This document shows positions 1-10,991 of a stretch of DNA of 64,000 bases, piece by piece. The stretch is taken from the NCBI GenBank assembly GCA_937139605.1, contig CAKZQG010000007.1, forward strand, positions 62,001 through 126,000, read 5' to 3'. The number at the start of each line of letters is the position of its first letter. The stretch's first letter is position 1. The stretch comes from an uncultured bacterium. GTDB lineage: Bacteria > DRYD01. The position numbers and the translations under genes were made by a program. The notes below the pieces were generated by a model. That model saw only the letters and a program-made list of their open reading frames with translations, made no database searches and was not told where the DNA came from.

Positions 1-2960
<2,960 letters not shown>

Positions 2961-2990
2961 TTTAGATTCATTAATAAATTAATTAAAATT

Positions 2991-3013
2991 AACCTATTTT
3001 GTTAGCTACCCTC
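2991..3013 (-). repeat. Upstream arm of the 16S rRNA processing stem
   Basis: This 23-nt segment lies about 30 nt upstream of the 16S 5' end and pairs with 1408-1430 across the gene, without gaps and with a single G-U. By analogy with other bacteria it is the 5' half of the RNase III processing duplex. Just upstream (3036-3054) the leader has a small CCCC/GGGG hairpin of unknown role. Confidence 0.85.
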
Positions 3014-3100
3014 TATTTTATTTTCTCCTCTTGGCAACCCCCATTTTAGGGGCTCCATTTATATATTTATACATATTTTATATTCTCTCCTTCTACTCTT

Positions 3101-3129
3101 ATTATAATAAAATACCTCATTTTTATTGA
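3101..3129 (-). promoter_or_regulatory. Candidate rRNA operon promoter
   Basis: On the minus strand a perfect TATAAT (plus-strand 3101-3106) lies about 140 nt upstream of the 16S 5' end. Seventeen bases further upstream is TCAATA (3124-3129), a poor match to the TTGACA consensus. Distance and orientation suit an rRNA promoter. In DNA this A+T-rich a TATAAT alone is weak evidence, so the call is tentative. Confidence 0.35.
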
Positions 3130-3163
3130 CTTTTATCAATTTTTTTTATATATTTTTTATAAC

Positions 3164-3577
3164 TTAATACACAAGTGTCTTATCAACTTGATAATAATTA
3201 CTTATAACTCCATTATAATTTATATAAAACCTTAATTGCTTATAATTATTATCAACAGTATAAATATTAGCATTAATTAAATTACTACTTAAATTCACAC
3301 TTCCATAATTTATGATACTATCCATTAAATTAAAAGGAACATTTTTTATAATTACTTTACCAGAAGTAGAAGTGCTAAATCTAACAATATAAGAATCAGC
3401 AACATAAAAAGCACCATACAAATATTCATAATTAAATCTATTTACAAAAATATTTAATGTAGAAACAAGAATTAAAAAACTAAAAATAATACTCAAAGCC
3501 AAAAATGAAATAATTAAAATATTAGTTAATCCCTTTTCTAAATTCCCTTTACTCATAAAAAAAATTATAATTTTCAT
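3164..3577 (-). CDS. Membrane-anchored protein, possible PilX-like pilus accessory protein
   Basis: This 137-residue protein has a short basic leader, then a Gly (EKG, residues 14-16) followed by one long hydrophobic helix (about 18-45). After it comes AFYVADSYIVRF (about 56-67), which resembles the 'AFYAAEAGIERA' signature that follows the helix in PilX-type minor pilins. The remainder is polar and probably extracytoplasmic. I infer processing by a prepilin peptidase and a role in type IV pilus or pseudopilus assembly, but the evidence is two short motifs and no other pilus gene is nearby. A run of seven G about 12 nt upstream favours this start; an internal Met8 is the alternative. The gene begins the minus-strand group upstream of the rRNA operon. 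Confidence 0.5.
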   Translation of the reverse strand: MKIIIFFMSKGNLEKGLTNILIISFLALSIIFSFLILVSTLNIFVNRFNYEYLYGAFYVADSYIVRFSTSTSGKVIIKNVPFNLMDSIINYGSVNLSSNLINANIYTVDNNYKQLRFYINYNGVISNYYQVDKTLVY

Positions 3578-3669
3578 TTTATTAATTTACCCCCCCTTTA
3601 TTATTCTATTAAAAAAAAGTTTTTTAATTTCCTACTTTATAAAAAAATCAATAATTTTAAAAATATTAT

Positions 3670-4707
3670 TTAATTTCCATCTGTCTGAGAAAATAAATAA
3701 TAACAAATACTAAAAACTAAATCCAAAATAAATTTTTCATTTAATTCTCTTTCATTAAGAAAAATATCAGGTTTTACTTTATCATGAGGCTCTAAAAAGG
3801 TATTAAAATTTAAAAATGAGTTAGTATATAATATAGTAAAATCATTAACATTAATATTAACTTGAATAAAGGGTTTTCCGTAAGAAAAATCTCCTAAAAT
3901 TATCCCTTTTCTTGATAAGACTCCAGATACAACTTCTGAAGCGCTAGCTGTTAAATCATTTTGAACTACAAAAACCATTGAATTTTTAAAATAATTTTTA
4001 TAATCTTGGCCACTATAATAATTAACACTTTTTCTTTTATAATGTATAGTAAATAAATAAGTCTTATCAGGATAAAACAAATTAATAAAAAAAGAAGCAG
4101 TATATAAACTTCCCCCAACATTATCCACTAAATCAATTATAACTATTTTTTTTAAATGCTTTTGCTCTTCCTTATAAAAACTAAATAAATAATCTCTAAA
4201 ATATTTATAATATCCAGGAGGAAAATAAAAAATCTTTATATAATAAAAAATAAATCCATCTCTTAAAATAACACTTATATTTATTTTATCGTATAAATCT
4301 TTTTCAATTTCTATCAAATCATTATTTTTTTGAATTTTTTCTATTTTATTTTCATTTAAATATTCTTGATTAAAAATATCACTTTGATAAATCTTTAAAT
4401 ATCTATCATTAGAGTAAAAATAAAGGGTATTTTTAAAAATTTCATCAATTTTTTCTTTAGTTATACTTTCTTTTTGATTTTGAAATAAATTATCTATTTT
4501 ATTTTTAAAAATATTATATAAATTATCTTTAACAAAAATATCTTCTTCATATATTTTCTTAATAGCATATAAATAATTCAAAACATAATTGCTATATGTA
4601 GAATTGGGGAAAGATTTCAAAAGCAAAAAATATTTAAAAAAATAAATAAAAAATAAAACAAAAAACAATATCTTTTTTAAATTTTTTAAAACAATTAATT
4701 TAACCAT
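3670..4707 (-). CDS. S41-family (C-terminal processing) serine protease
   Basis: A 345-residue protein with an N-terminal membrane segment (about 11-31) and a C-terminal S41 peptidase domain (about 185-320). It shows the family's DNVGGSLYTA segment (195-204), the nucleophile region LTASASEVV (Ser about 255) and a downstream Lys in YGKPF (about 278), which together give the Ser-Lys dyad of CtpA/Prc enzymes. The stretch before the catalytic core is too short and divergent to show a clear PDZ domain, so this is a reduced member. It probably acts in the periplasm on unfolded or tail-tagged proteins. It follows prmA by 8 nt on the same strand, so the two are likely co-transcribed, though their functions are not obviously linked. 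Confidence 0.8.
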   Translation of the reverse strand: MVKLIVLKNLKKILFFVLFFIYFFKYFLLLKSFPNSTYSNYVLNYLYAIKKIYEEDIFVKDNLYNIFKNKIDNLFQNQKESITKEKIDEIFKNTLYFYSNDRYLKIYQSDIFNQEYLNENKIEKIQKNNDLIEIEKDLYDKINISVILRDGFIFYYIKIFYFPPGYYKYFRDYLFSFYKEEQKHLKKIVIIDLVDNVGGSLYTASFFINLFYPDKTYLFTIHYKRKSVNYYSGQDYKNYFKNSMVFVVQNDLTASASEVVSGVLSRKGIILGDFSYGKPFIQVNINVNDFTILYTNSFLNFNTFLEPHDKVKPDIFLNERELNEKFILDLVFSICYYLFSQTDGN

Positions 4708-4715
4708 ACTATAAG

Positions 4716-5645
4716 TTATTTTTTACAAACAAAAGTTCCCCAATGTTCCCTTAATATTCTATTAACAATATCTAAACGGTTATACTTTAAAAAATCTTCA
4801 AATTCACTAATATCTTTCTCTTTAATTCCACTAAGTATAAAAAGTTCAGAATTAATATTAAACAAATCATTAGCTATATCCTTAAAAACACTAAATGGAA
4901 TATTAGCTAAAGTAATTACATTTTTAAAATTTTTAATATTAATTATTTTAGGGCTAATAGAATTTAAAACAATTCCATTAAATACTTTATTAATTTCAAA
5001 ATTATTTTTTATTTCAAGACAATATGAAAAAATAGCTTCAATAGCTAAAATAAACTTGGGATTTAAATAAAAAGAAACAAGCGATAAAATTCCATTCCCT
5101 GAACCATAATCTATTATTAAATCTATTTCTTTATCATAATATTTTTTCATATCAGCTAATATCTCAATTACACCTAAGGTAGTAGGATGCTTTTCATTCC
5201 CAAAAGCTAAGTACTTAGGATATAAATAAACTTTTTTTACATTTTTATTTTCATCCAAATTATAATTATAACTTTTAGAACTATATGGCAAAAATAAAAA
5301 ATCTCTAACTTCAAATGGCTCTATATAACTAATTATATAATCTTCATAATCTAATAATTTGATTTCCTTTATTTTTATATTATCTACTTCTTCTGTTTCT
5401 CTTTTATAATATAAAACCAGGTTCTTTTTTAATTTTTCGATTTTGTTAATTACTTTATTGATTAAATCTTGCTCATTGTAGTTATTTTCTTTTTTTAAAA
5501 AAAATACTAAATTTAAATAAACTAAGTCATTTTGAAATAAAATAACATTAACATCTTTAAAACCCTCTAATATTAAATTAGAAACAAAAGACTTTGAAAA
5601 TAAATTATAAGGTACTATTAAAATAATTTTTAAAACTTTTAACAT
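4716..5645 (-). CDS. prmA: Ribosomal protein L11 methyltransferase-like (PrmA family)
   Basis: The C-terminal half is a SAM-dependent methyltransferase of PrmA type. The family motif AFGTGxHPTT appears as AFGNEKHPTT (147-156), the glycine-rich SAM loop as DYGSGNGIL (179-187), and a conserved 'ANI' (NPPY-like) element sits near 247-249. LSGI occurs near 272, as in PrmA. Family members trimethylate ribosomal protein L11 in the cytoplasm. The N-terminal domain (1-110) is divergent, as is common for the L11-binding part. The protein has 309 residues, close to the family norm. Sequence drift in the SAM loop (Gly-Ser-Gly-Asn-Gly for GCGSG) leaves some doubt about the substrate. Confidence 0.75.
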   Translation of the reverse strand: MLKVLKIILIVPYNLFSKSFVSNLILEGFKDVNVILFQNDLVYLNLVFFLKKENNYNEQDLINKVINKIEKLKKNLVLYYKRETEEVDNIKIKEIKLLDYEDYIISYIEPFEVRDFLFLPYSSKSYNYNLDENKNVKKVYLYPKYLAFGNEKHPTTLGVIEILADMKKYYDKEIDLIIDYGSGNGILSLVSFYLNPKFILAIEAIFSYCLEIKNNFEINKVFNGIVLNSISPKIINIKNFKNVITLANIPFSVFKDIANDLFNINSELFILSGIKEKDISEFEDFLKYNRLDIVNRILREHWGTFVCKK

Positions 5646-5872
5646 AATTATTTTAAACTCATTTATTTAATAGCAATTATAATATACCCACTAACTACCC
5701 TACTTATTGAATAGTATTTTAACATTTGAAAATAAATATTCACCACTTTATAAGCATTAGTTCCAAATAGTTTTACCCTTAATGTTTGTTAAATCAGCAA
5801 CAGCTATTTATACACAGAAAGTGATATTTTGTAAAGAACAATTTACCTTTAGTTTGTAGAGAATAGTAGTTA

Positions 5873-6502
5873 TTATTTTACTTTTTTTCCTAATTTATTA
5901 TAAGTAACACCTTCATTAAATACGATATAAACACTACTACCATAAGGTTTATAATCATCTACATAAAATGTACCATACCATGCTTCAGAAGAAGAGCTAT
6001 AAGTATCCCCAATTTTTACTATATAATCATAATCATAATAATATCTATAAATACCAATATCAACATAATCAACATAATATCCATCATAATTGAATCTAGA
6101 ATAAGCTCCATAATACCCATCACTAACATAAACATTTTTATCATTACTATAATTATCAGCACTAAAATGAACATAAGCATAATTATTCCATTCATAAGAT
6201 CCTAACCACTCTATATTCCCATTTCTTATTCTTAGCACTTTTACATATAAATATTTATAGTTATTATTATTAGTTGTAGTAGTAGTTGTTGTGGTAATTG
6301 TGTTGGTAGTTGTAGTAATAGGGTTTGTACTAGTTGTAGTTGTAATAGTAGTAAAAGTAGGGAAAGTAGATGTATCAAAAGTAGGTAAAGGAGGAAAACC
6401 TCCGCCACCCCCACCTCCACTACAAGATATAACCAAATACATTAAAAATATAAAAAATAATCCACTTAAAAATATTAAAAATTTTTGATATTCTCTAAGC
6501 AT
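5873..6502 (-). CDS. Lipoprotein with Gly run, Thr-rich linker and Tyr-rich domain
   Basis: This 209-residue protein begins with a hydrophobic signal ending in the lipobox VISC (Cys about 27), so it should be lipid-anchored. Directly after the cysteine come about seven Gly, then a low-complexity linker (about 38-80) made almost only of Thr with some Ser, Pro and Asn. From about 82 a folded-looking domain of about 125 residues is unusually rich in Tyr and Asp with alternating polar and hydrophobic residues, suggesting beta structure. Function is unknown; I recognise no family. The Thr linker is a plausible O-glycosylation region or surface spacer (inference). AAGGGG about 9 nt before the ATG supports the start. 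The gene stands alone, with over 200 nt downstream to prmA. Confidence 0.7.
   Translation of the reverse strand: MLREYQKFLIFLSGLFFIFLMYLVISCSGGGGGGGFPPLPTFDTSTFPTFTTITTTTSTNPITTTTNTITTTTTTTTNNNNYKYLYVKVLRIRNGNIEWLGSYEWNNYAYVHFSADNYSNDKNVYVSDGYYGAYSRFNYDGYYVDYVDIGIYRYYYDYDYIVKIGDTYSSSSEAWYGTFYVDDYKPYGSSVYIVFNEGVTYNKLGKKVK
6260..6375 (-). repeat. Imperfect trinucleotide repeat encoding the Thr linker
   Basis: The DNA is a run of imperfect ACT/ACA/ACC triplets (read on the minus strand) coding for the poly-Thr linker of the lipoprotein. Triplet tracts can change length in frame by slippage, so linker length may vary between strains. The long valine-rich frame on the opposite strand is an artefact of this repeat. 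Confidence 0.6.
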
Positions 6503-6586
6503 ATATCAGCACCCCTTATGTTAGGGTATTATGTAAAACCATATAAAAAATAATTTATAATTGTAAAAAAAATGTAAAAAAATAAA

Positions 6587-7459
6587 TCAAGTTTTAATTA
6601 AATAATTGAAAATAGTAAGTAATTGAGATACTCCAATATTAGCAGCTAATTCAGTTTTTATTATATTTTCAATAAAGTCAAATCTTAATATAAAAGCATT
6701 ATGTTCTTTAAAAATATTAATTTCTTTATTAGAAAATCCCCCTTCAGGACCAATTGTAATTGCAATTTTAAATTTTTCTTCTTTTATTTTTTGAATTAAA
6801 TCCTGCTTTTTAGAAAAATTATTAAATAATTCATTTATTTTGGTTAATTTAAAAAAATCAGAAACAGTTAAATCAGTATATGGATGAAAAACAATAATCC
6901 AATCATAAAATTTTAAATGTTCTACAAACTCTTTAAAATTGTCAATAACTTTAAAATTAACGTTGTAATATTTGCTAACATAAATAGAATTCCAAAAAAT
7001 AATATCTTTAATTTTATCTATTTTTTTAGTTATTTCCTTAATATTTACAACCATATATTCAGAAGGGAAAAAATATAAAGTATCTACAGGTAATTGAACA
7101 ACATTAGCTACTAAATCATTTAGGTACCTATTTTTAGGAGGAACAACATATAAATTAATAATCGGATTACTTAATTTAGTTTGAAAAAATTTTTTTACAT
7201 TAATTTCAACAAAATTCCCTTTTTTATCTTTTTGATATTTAAAATTAATGAATTCTCCAACAATATACCTACAATAATTTATATAATTATAAGAATCAAA
7301 AACAACTATATTATCTTTAGCCTTCAATCTTAATGAATTCTTTAAATAATTAAATAATTCATTATGAACCCAAAATAAGTAATTATTTTGGATTTGAACT
7401 TCAGAGGGTATTTCAGAAAAAATAGACACTTTATGTTTTATTAAGCTTTCTATTATCAT
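6587..7459 (-). CDS. rsmE: 16S rRNA (uracil-1498-N3)-methyltransferase-like protein
   Basis: The C-terminal part carries the RsmE/SPOUT knot signature: IGPEGGFSNKEI (236-247), then a leucine/arginine stretch and IIKTELAA (266-273), the counterpart of 'ILRTETA'. RsmE methylates U1498 of 16S rRNA in the small subunit. At 290 residues it is longer than the usual ~240; the middle (about 140-225) holds extra or diverged sequence, and the common 'QCGR' element is not visible. The N-terminal PUA-like part is only weakly recognisable. The gene stands between tRNA-Ala and the lipoprotein gene on the same strand. Confidence 0.8.
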   Translation of the reverse strand: MIIESLIKHKVSIFSEIPSEVQIQNNYLFWVHNELFNYLKNSLRLKAKDNIVVFDSYNYINYCRYIVGEFINFKYQKDKKGNFVEINVKKFFQTKLSNPIINLYVVPPKNRYLNDLVANVVQLPVDTLYFFPSEYMVVNIKEITKKIDKIKDIIFWNSIYVSKYYNVNFKVIDNFKEFVEHLKFYDWIIVFHPYTDLTVSDFFKLTKINELFNNFSKKQDLIQKIKEEKFKIAITIGPEGGFSNKEINIFKEHNAFILRFDFIENIIKTELAANIGVSQLLTIFNYLIKT

Positions 7460-7536
7460 AAAAACTTATTTATAAAAATAAAAGTGCTAAAAAATATAAA
7501 GATATTATATTTTTATAGAGTTTAATAAGGGATAAG

Positions 7537-7608
7537 TGGAGCCGAGGGGATTTGAACCCCTGACCTTCTCGGTGCAAACGAGACGCTCTCCCGCTGAGCT
7601 ACGACCCC
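7537..7608 (-). tRNA. tRNA-Ala (anticodon UGC)
   Basis: The minus strand folds into a standard cloverleaf of 72 nt. The acceptor stem GGGGTCG pairs with CGGCTCC and includes the G3-U70 wobble that marks tRNA-Ala. The anticodon loop is TTTGCAC (anticodon TGC) closed by TCTCG/CGAGA. The T-arm is CAGGGGTTCAAATCCCCTC-like and the discriminator base is A. The 3' CCA is not encoded (the gene is followed by CTT), so it must be added after transcription. In many genomes this tRNA sits between 16S and 23S; here it is a separate gene. Confidence 0.97.
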
Positions 7609-7618
7609 TATAATTTAT

Positions 7619-7624
7619 ATTATA
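7619..7624 (-). promoter_or_regulatory. Candidate -10 element of the tRNA-Ala gene
   Basis: A perfect TATAAT on the minus strand ends 10 nt before the tRNA 5' end, so transcription would start almost at the mature end. I see no good -35 hexamer at 17 nt. Base composition makes chance matches common, so confidence is low. Confidence 0.35.
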
Positions 7625-7726
7625 AATATTCAACAAAAAAACTCTTTCCCCTTTTTTATTAAACTATACCAACTTTAATAAACTACTTTTTATATATCCT
7701 TTAAAACTAAAGGTAAATAAAAAATA

Positions 7727-8467
7727 TTGAAAAATATTATATTAATGGTAATAACAATAGATGGTCCAGTAGCAAGTGGAAAAACTACAATAGGGTTACT
7801 TCTTTCTATTGAACTTTCTAAAATTTTCCATAAAAGTTTTTACTTTCTAGATACAGGATTAATATATAGAAAATACGCTTACCTATTGATAAATAATAAA
7901 CTAAATAAAAATAAAAAATTTAAAAAATTTGATATAAAATATTTTGAAGAATTAATAATAAACAATACAAAACCAAAAGAATTTGAAAAAAAAATGAATT
8001 ATTTATTTACAGAAGAAATAGCAATATATACTTCAAAAATAGCAACTGAAAAAAAGATAAGAGATTACTTAACAAGTATTCAAATAAAATTAGTAAATAA
8101 CAAAGATACAGTAGTAGTAGGTAGAGACAGTGGAAGTATAGTTTTTAAAAACGCTGATTTTAAATTTTTTTTATATGCAAGTAATTACATAAGAGCTTTA
8201 AGAAGATATTATCAATACAAAGAAAGTAATCCTTCAATTTTAAAAAAGTTATCTTTTAGCGATATACTAAATAAAATAATAGAAAGGGATAGTCAAGATA
8301 AAAATAGAAAATATGCTCCACTACCTGATATAACTAATTTACCCCCAGATTTTATCCTAATAAACACAGATAACCTAACAATACCTCAAACAATAGAAAA
8401 AATAATTAGTATTATAACATCTAATTTCACCAAACAGGATTCTAAAACTAATTTAAATAATTATTAA
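7727..8467 (+). CDS. cmk: Cytidylate kinase
   Basis: The protein phosphorylates CMP/dCMP to the diphosphate using ATP. It has the P-loop ITIDGPVASGKTT (about 9-21), the LDTGLIYR element that corresponds to 'LDTGAMYRA', and VGRDSGSIVFKNADFKFFLYAS, the family's GRDIGTVVFPDA segment, followed by RALRRY. Length (about 240) fits the family. A TTG codon at 7727 has AAAGG 13 nt upstream. An ATG at 7745 (protein beginning MVITIDGP) is an equally plausible start and matches the usual N-terminus better. It opens the plus-strand block divergent from tRNA-Ala. The short Asn/Lys-rich C-terminal tail is not conserved. Confidence 0.92.
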   Translation: MKNIILMVITIDGPVASGKTTIGLLLSIELSKIFHKSFYFLDTGLIYRKYAYLLINNKLNKNKKFKKFDIKYFEELIINNTKPKEFEKKMNYLFTEEIAIYTSKIATEKKIRDYLTSIQIKLVNNKDTVVVGRDSGSIVFKNADFKFFLYASNYIRALRRYYQYKESNPSILKKLSFSDILNKIIERDSQDKNRKYAPLPDITNLPPDFILINTDNLTIPQTIEKIISIITSNFTKQDSKTNLNNY

Positions 8468-8538
8468 TATAGGAAAAATTATTAAATAAAATTACTAAAT
8501 CATGTTATAGATTTCAAATACAAGGGGGGATTTTAAAG

Positions 8539-9963
8539 TTGTCCAGGCAAAAAATTAATTTTTATAAAATTATTTTTATATCTTTATTCTGTATTTTAAG
8601 CTTATTTTCACTATTACAAAAAACAAATGCTAATGAATTTCAACTTTTTGAAAAAAATAAAATAATAATAAACGATAAAATTATATCCAAACCAATAAAA
8701 ATAGATAATAACTATGTTATCTGTTGTTTTAAAAATCAAATTGAAATCTTAGATAATAATTTAAATCAAATTGTTAATATACCAACAAAAATAGATAGAG
8801 TTTTTGATTACTTTAAAATCAACGATTATATTCTTATCCCCTTTTTAAATGATAATACTCTATATCTATTTATTATTAACTATAACAATTTTAACTATAC
8901 AATTAAAACAATAGACAAGTTTGATAATATAAAAAGTGTTATTTTTAATGAAAAAAACGAATTTATTAAAGAATTAATAGCATACTTTGATAAACAAATA
9001 TATAGATACTACATTAATTTAAAAAATATTTATAATAATGAAATAGATTTTAATTTAAGGAAAAATTGGGAAGGAGAAATAGGAAATCTAAAAGGGATAA
9101 AAAAAATATACAATTACTATTATGGTTATGATTACTACGATAAATTAATTATATTTGATGAAAATTTTAATACAATAGGGAAATATAAGTTAGGAAAAGC
9201 AGGTAGCAAATTATATCCAATAAAAGATAATAAATTTGTTTTGGCAAGTGATAAAGGATTTTATATTATAGATTCAAATAATTTTAGCATAATTTCTAAA
9301 CAAGATTTTTCTTCATTACCTATAAACTTAATTAAAATTAATGATTATCAATTTATTACAATAACCAATGATTATAAACTAATATCTTTCAATATAGATA
9401 ATAACTACAATATCTCAAGCTCTAAATTAGATTTATTTATATTTGAACCTTATGAATTTGTTAATATATTTTATCATGATGGAATATTATTAAATTTATA
9501 TGATTATTATAATCCATATACTTTTATATCTACCAGATATACAGATATAACAATAAAAAAAGATAACATTCAATACATAGATTATGATACTAAAGATGAC
9601 AATTTATTTTTAAGTTTATCAGGAAGCATATATTTAAATATAAACAGAACTCAATTCATAAAAGATAAAAATACTAAAAAATATAAAAATGTATATAATT
9701 ATAATTCATATCAATTTAAAATAAATCCAATTTATTTAATTAATACTAATCTGCTATCCATTAGATATTATAGGCTTTTACAATCTATACCATTATCTTA
9801 TTATTCATCAATAAATATCCCAAAGGATAAATATTACAACTCTTTTTATGACACCTTTTATTTTAAATCACTTTATAATATCTTCTCTTATATAATTTCA
9901 ACAGATTATAATTTATATTATTTTATTAACTACCCTAAACACACTGTTATCTATAAATTTTAA
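8539..9963 (+). CDS. Exported protein of unknown function, possible beta-propeller
   Basis: A 474-residue protein with a clear N-terminal signal sequence (basic start, hydrophobic 11-25, likely cleavage after TNA near residue 32). The rest consists of many short beta-type segments separated by Asn/Asp/Tyr-rich turns, with recurring patterns such as 'Y.L...FD.N...I', which would suit a beta-propeller or similar all-beta fold; I cannot name a family. No catalytic motif is seen. The start is TTG, supported by GGGGGG ending 9 nt upstream. It lies 17 nt before the deacetylase-fold gene and is likely co-transcribed with it. It has very high Asn, Ile, Lys and Tyr content, as in other plus-strand genes here. 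Confidence 0.6.
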   Translation: MSRQKINFYKIIFISLFCILSLFSLLQKTNANEFQLFEKNKIIINDKIISKPIKIDNNYVICCFKNQIEILDNNLNQIVNIPTKIDRVFDYFKINDYILIPFLNDNTLYLFIINYNNFNYTIKTIDKFDNIKSVIFNEKNEFIKELIAYFDKQIYRYYINLKNIYNNEIDFNLRKNWEGEIGNLKGIKKIYNYYYGYDYYDKLIIFDENFNTIGKYKLGKAGSKLYPIKDNKFVLASDKGFYIIDSNNFSIISKQDFSSLPINLIKINDYQFITITNDYKLISFNIDNNYNISSSKLDLFIFEPYEFVNIFYHDGILLNLYDYYNPYTFISTRYTDITIKKDNIQYIDYDTKDDNLFLSLSGSIYLNINRTQFIKDKNTKKYKNVYNYNSYQFKINPIYLINTNLLSIRYYRLLQSIPLSYYSSINIPKDKYYNSFYDTFYFKSLYNIFSYIISTDYNLYYFINYPKHTVIYKF

Positions 9964-9980
9964 ATTTTAATTTAAAAAAA

Positions 9981-10937
9981 ATGGAAATAAAGATAGCTTA
10001 TAACACAAAAGATTACTTACATAACGATTCTAATCATGTTGAAAATAATTCAAGAACTAATTCAATTATTAACTATTTAATAGAAAATTTAAATAATTTA
10101 AACCAAAATATATTTAAAGCAAATTTAATAAATGAAAATAATATAAAAAATATAGAAGATAAAATAATATATAAACTATACAAACTAACTCATACAGAAG
10201 AATATATAGAAAACATTTTATTATTATCAAAGAAAATAAAAGGATTATATAATTTAGATCCAGATACCTATTTTAATGAAAATACTTTGAATGTAATAAA
10301 TACAAATATAAAGCTGTTAATAAATTTAGTAGAGGAATTAATAGAAGATAAGATAAAATATGGAATAGGCTATATAAGGCCACCAGGCCATCATGCAGAA
10401 AAAGATAAAGCAATGGGATTTTGTATTATAAACAACGTAGCAGTAATAGCCAATTACTTAAAAGAATTTATAAAACTAAAGAAAATAGCTATTATAGATT
10501 TTGATGCTCATCATGGAAATGGAACAGAAGATATATTTAAAACTGAAAAAAATACTCTATTTTTTTCAACTCATGCCTACCCATTTTATCCATTTACCGG
10601 ATTTAAATCTAATATAGAATACAATAAATTTAATTACCCCTTAAATATACTAGCTAATGATGAAGATTTATTAAATATATATGAATCAGAATTAGAAAAA
10701 ATAATAACTAATTTTAATCCCGAATTTGTCATAATATCAATGGGATACGATATCCATCTAAATGATCCTATAACATATATGAGAGTCACAGACAATGGAA
10801 TTGATAAATTACATAAAACATTAATAAATAAACTTAAAAATTATAAAACATTATGGGTTTTAGAAGGAGGATATAATTTAGAAGTCCTACAATATAGCTC
10901 CCTTAATTTAATAAATAATATAATCAAAAAAAATTAA
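9981..10937 (+). CDS. Histone-deacetylase-fold (arginase/deacetylase superfamily) metal hydrolase
   Basis: All hallmark motifs of the class II-like HDAC/AcuC/acetylpolyamine amidohydrolase family are present in order: YIRPPGHHA (131-139, general acid/base His pair), NNVA, IIDFDAHHGNGTED (171-184, Asp and His metal ligands), FFSTHAYPFYP, ISMGYDIHLNDP (with the second metal-binding Asp) and LEGGYN near the C-terminus. The fold binds Zn or Fe and removes acyl groups from lysine or polyamines. The bacterial substrate here cannot be read from sequence. Length (318) is typical. It sits between an exported unknown and a large cytoplasmic unknown, which gives no functional clue. Confidence 0.88.
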   Translation: MEIKIAYNTKDYLHNDSNHVENNSRTNSIINYLIENLNNLNQNIFKANLINENNIKNIEDKIIYKLYKLTHTEEYIENILLLSKKIKGLYNLDPDTYFNENTLNVINTNIKLLINLVEELIEDKIKYGIGYIRPPGHHAEKDKAMGFCIINNVAVIANYLKEFIKLKKIAIIDFDAHHGNGTEDIFKTEKNTLFFSTHAYPFYPFTGFKSNIEYNKFNYPLNILANDEDLLNIYESELEKIITNFNPEFVIISMGYDIHLNDPITYMRVTDNGIDKLHKTLINKLKNYKTLWVLEGGYNLEVLQYSSLNLINNIIKKN

Positions 10938-10991
10938 AGCTTTCATTTAAACAAAATAAACTAAATTAAAAAATAATAAAGAGGTTTCAAA

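Noticed and set aside
3036-3054. CCCC/GGGG hairpin in the rRNA leader as a terminator
   Set aside because: It has no following T-run on the transcript and lies inside the rRNA leader, so termination there would stop rRNA synthesis.
5808-5816. TTATACACA, a DnaA-box-like sequence
   Set aside because: It is a single copy with no cluster, no dnaA or dnaN gene nearby and an A+T-rich background; not enough for an origin.
6291-6488. Valine- and proline-rich plus-strand frame
   Set aside because: It is the antisense shadow of the Thr/Gly-coding repeat in the lipoprotein gene.
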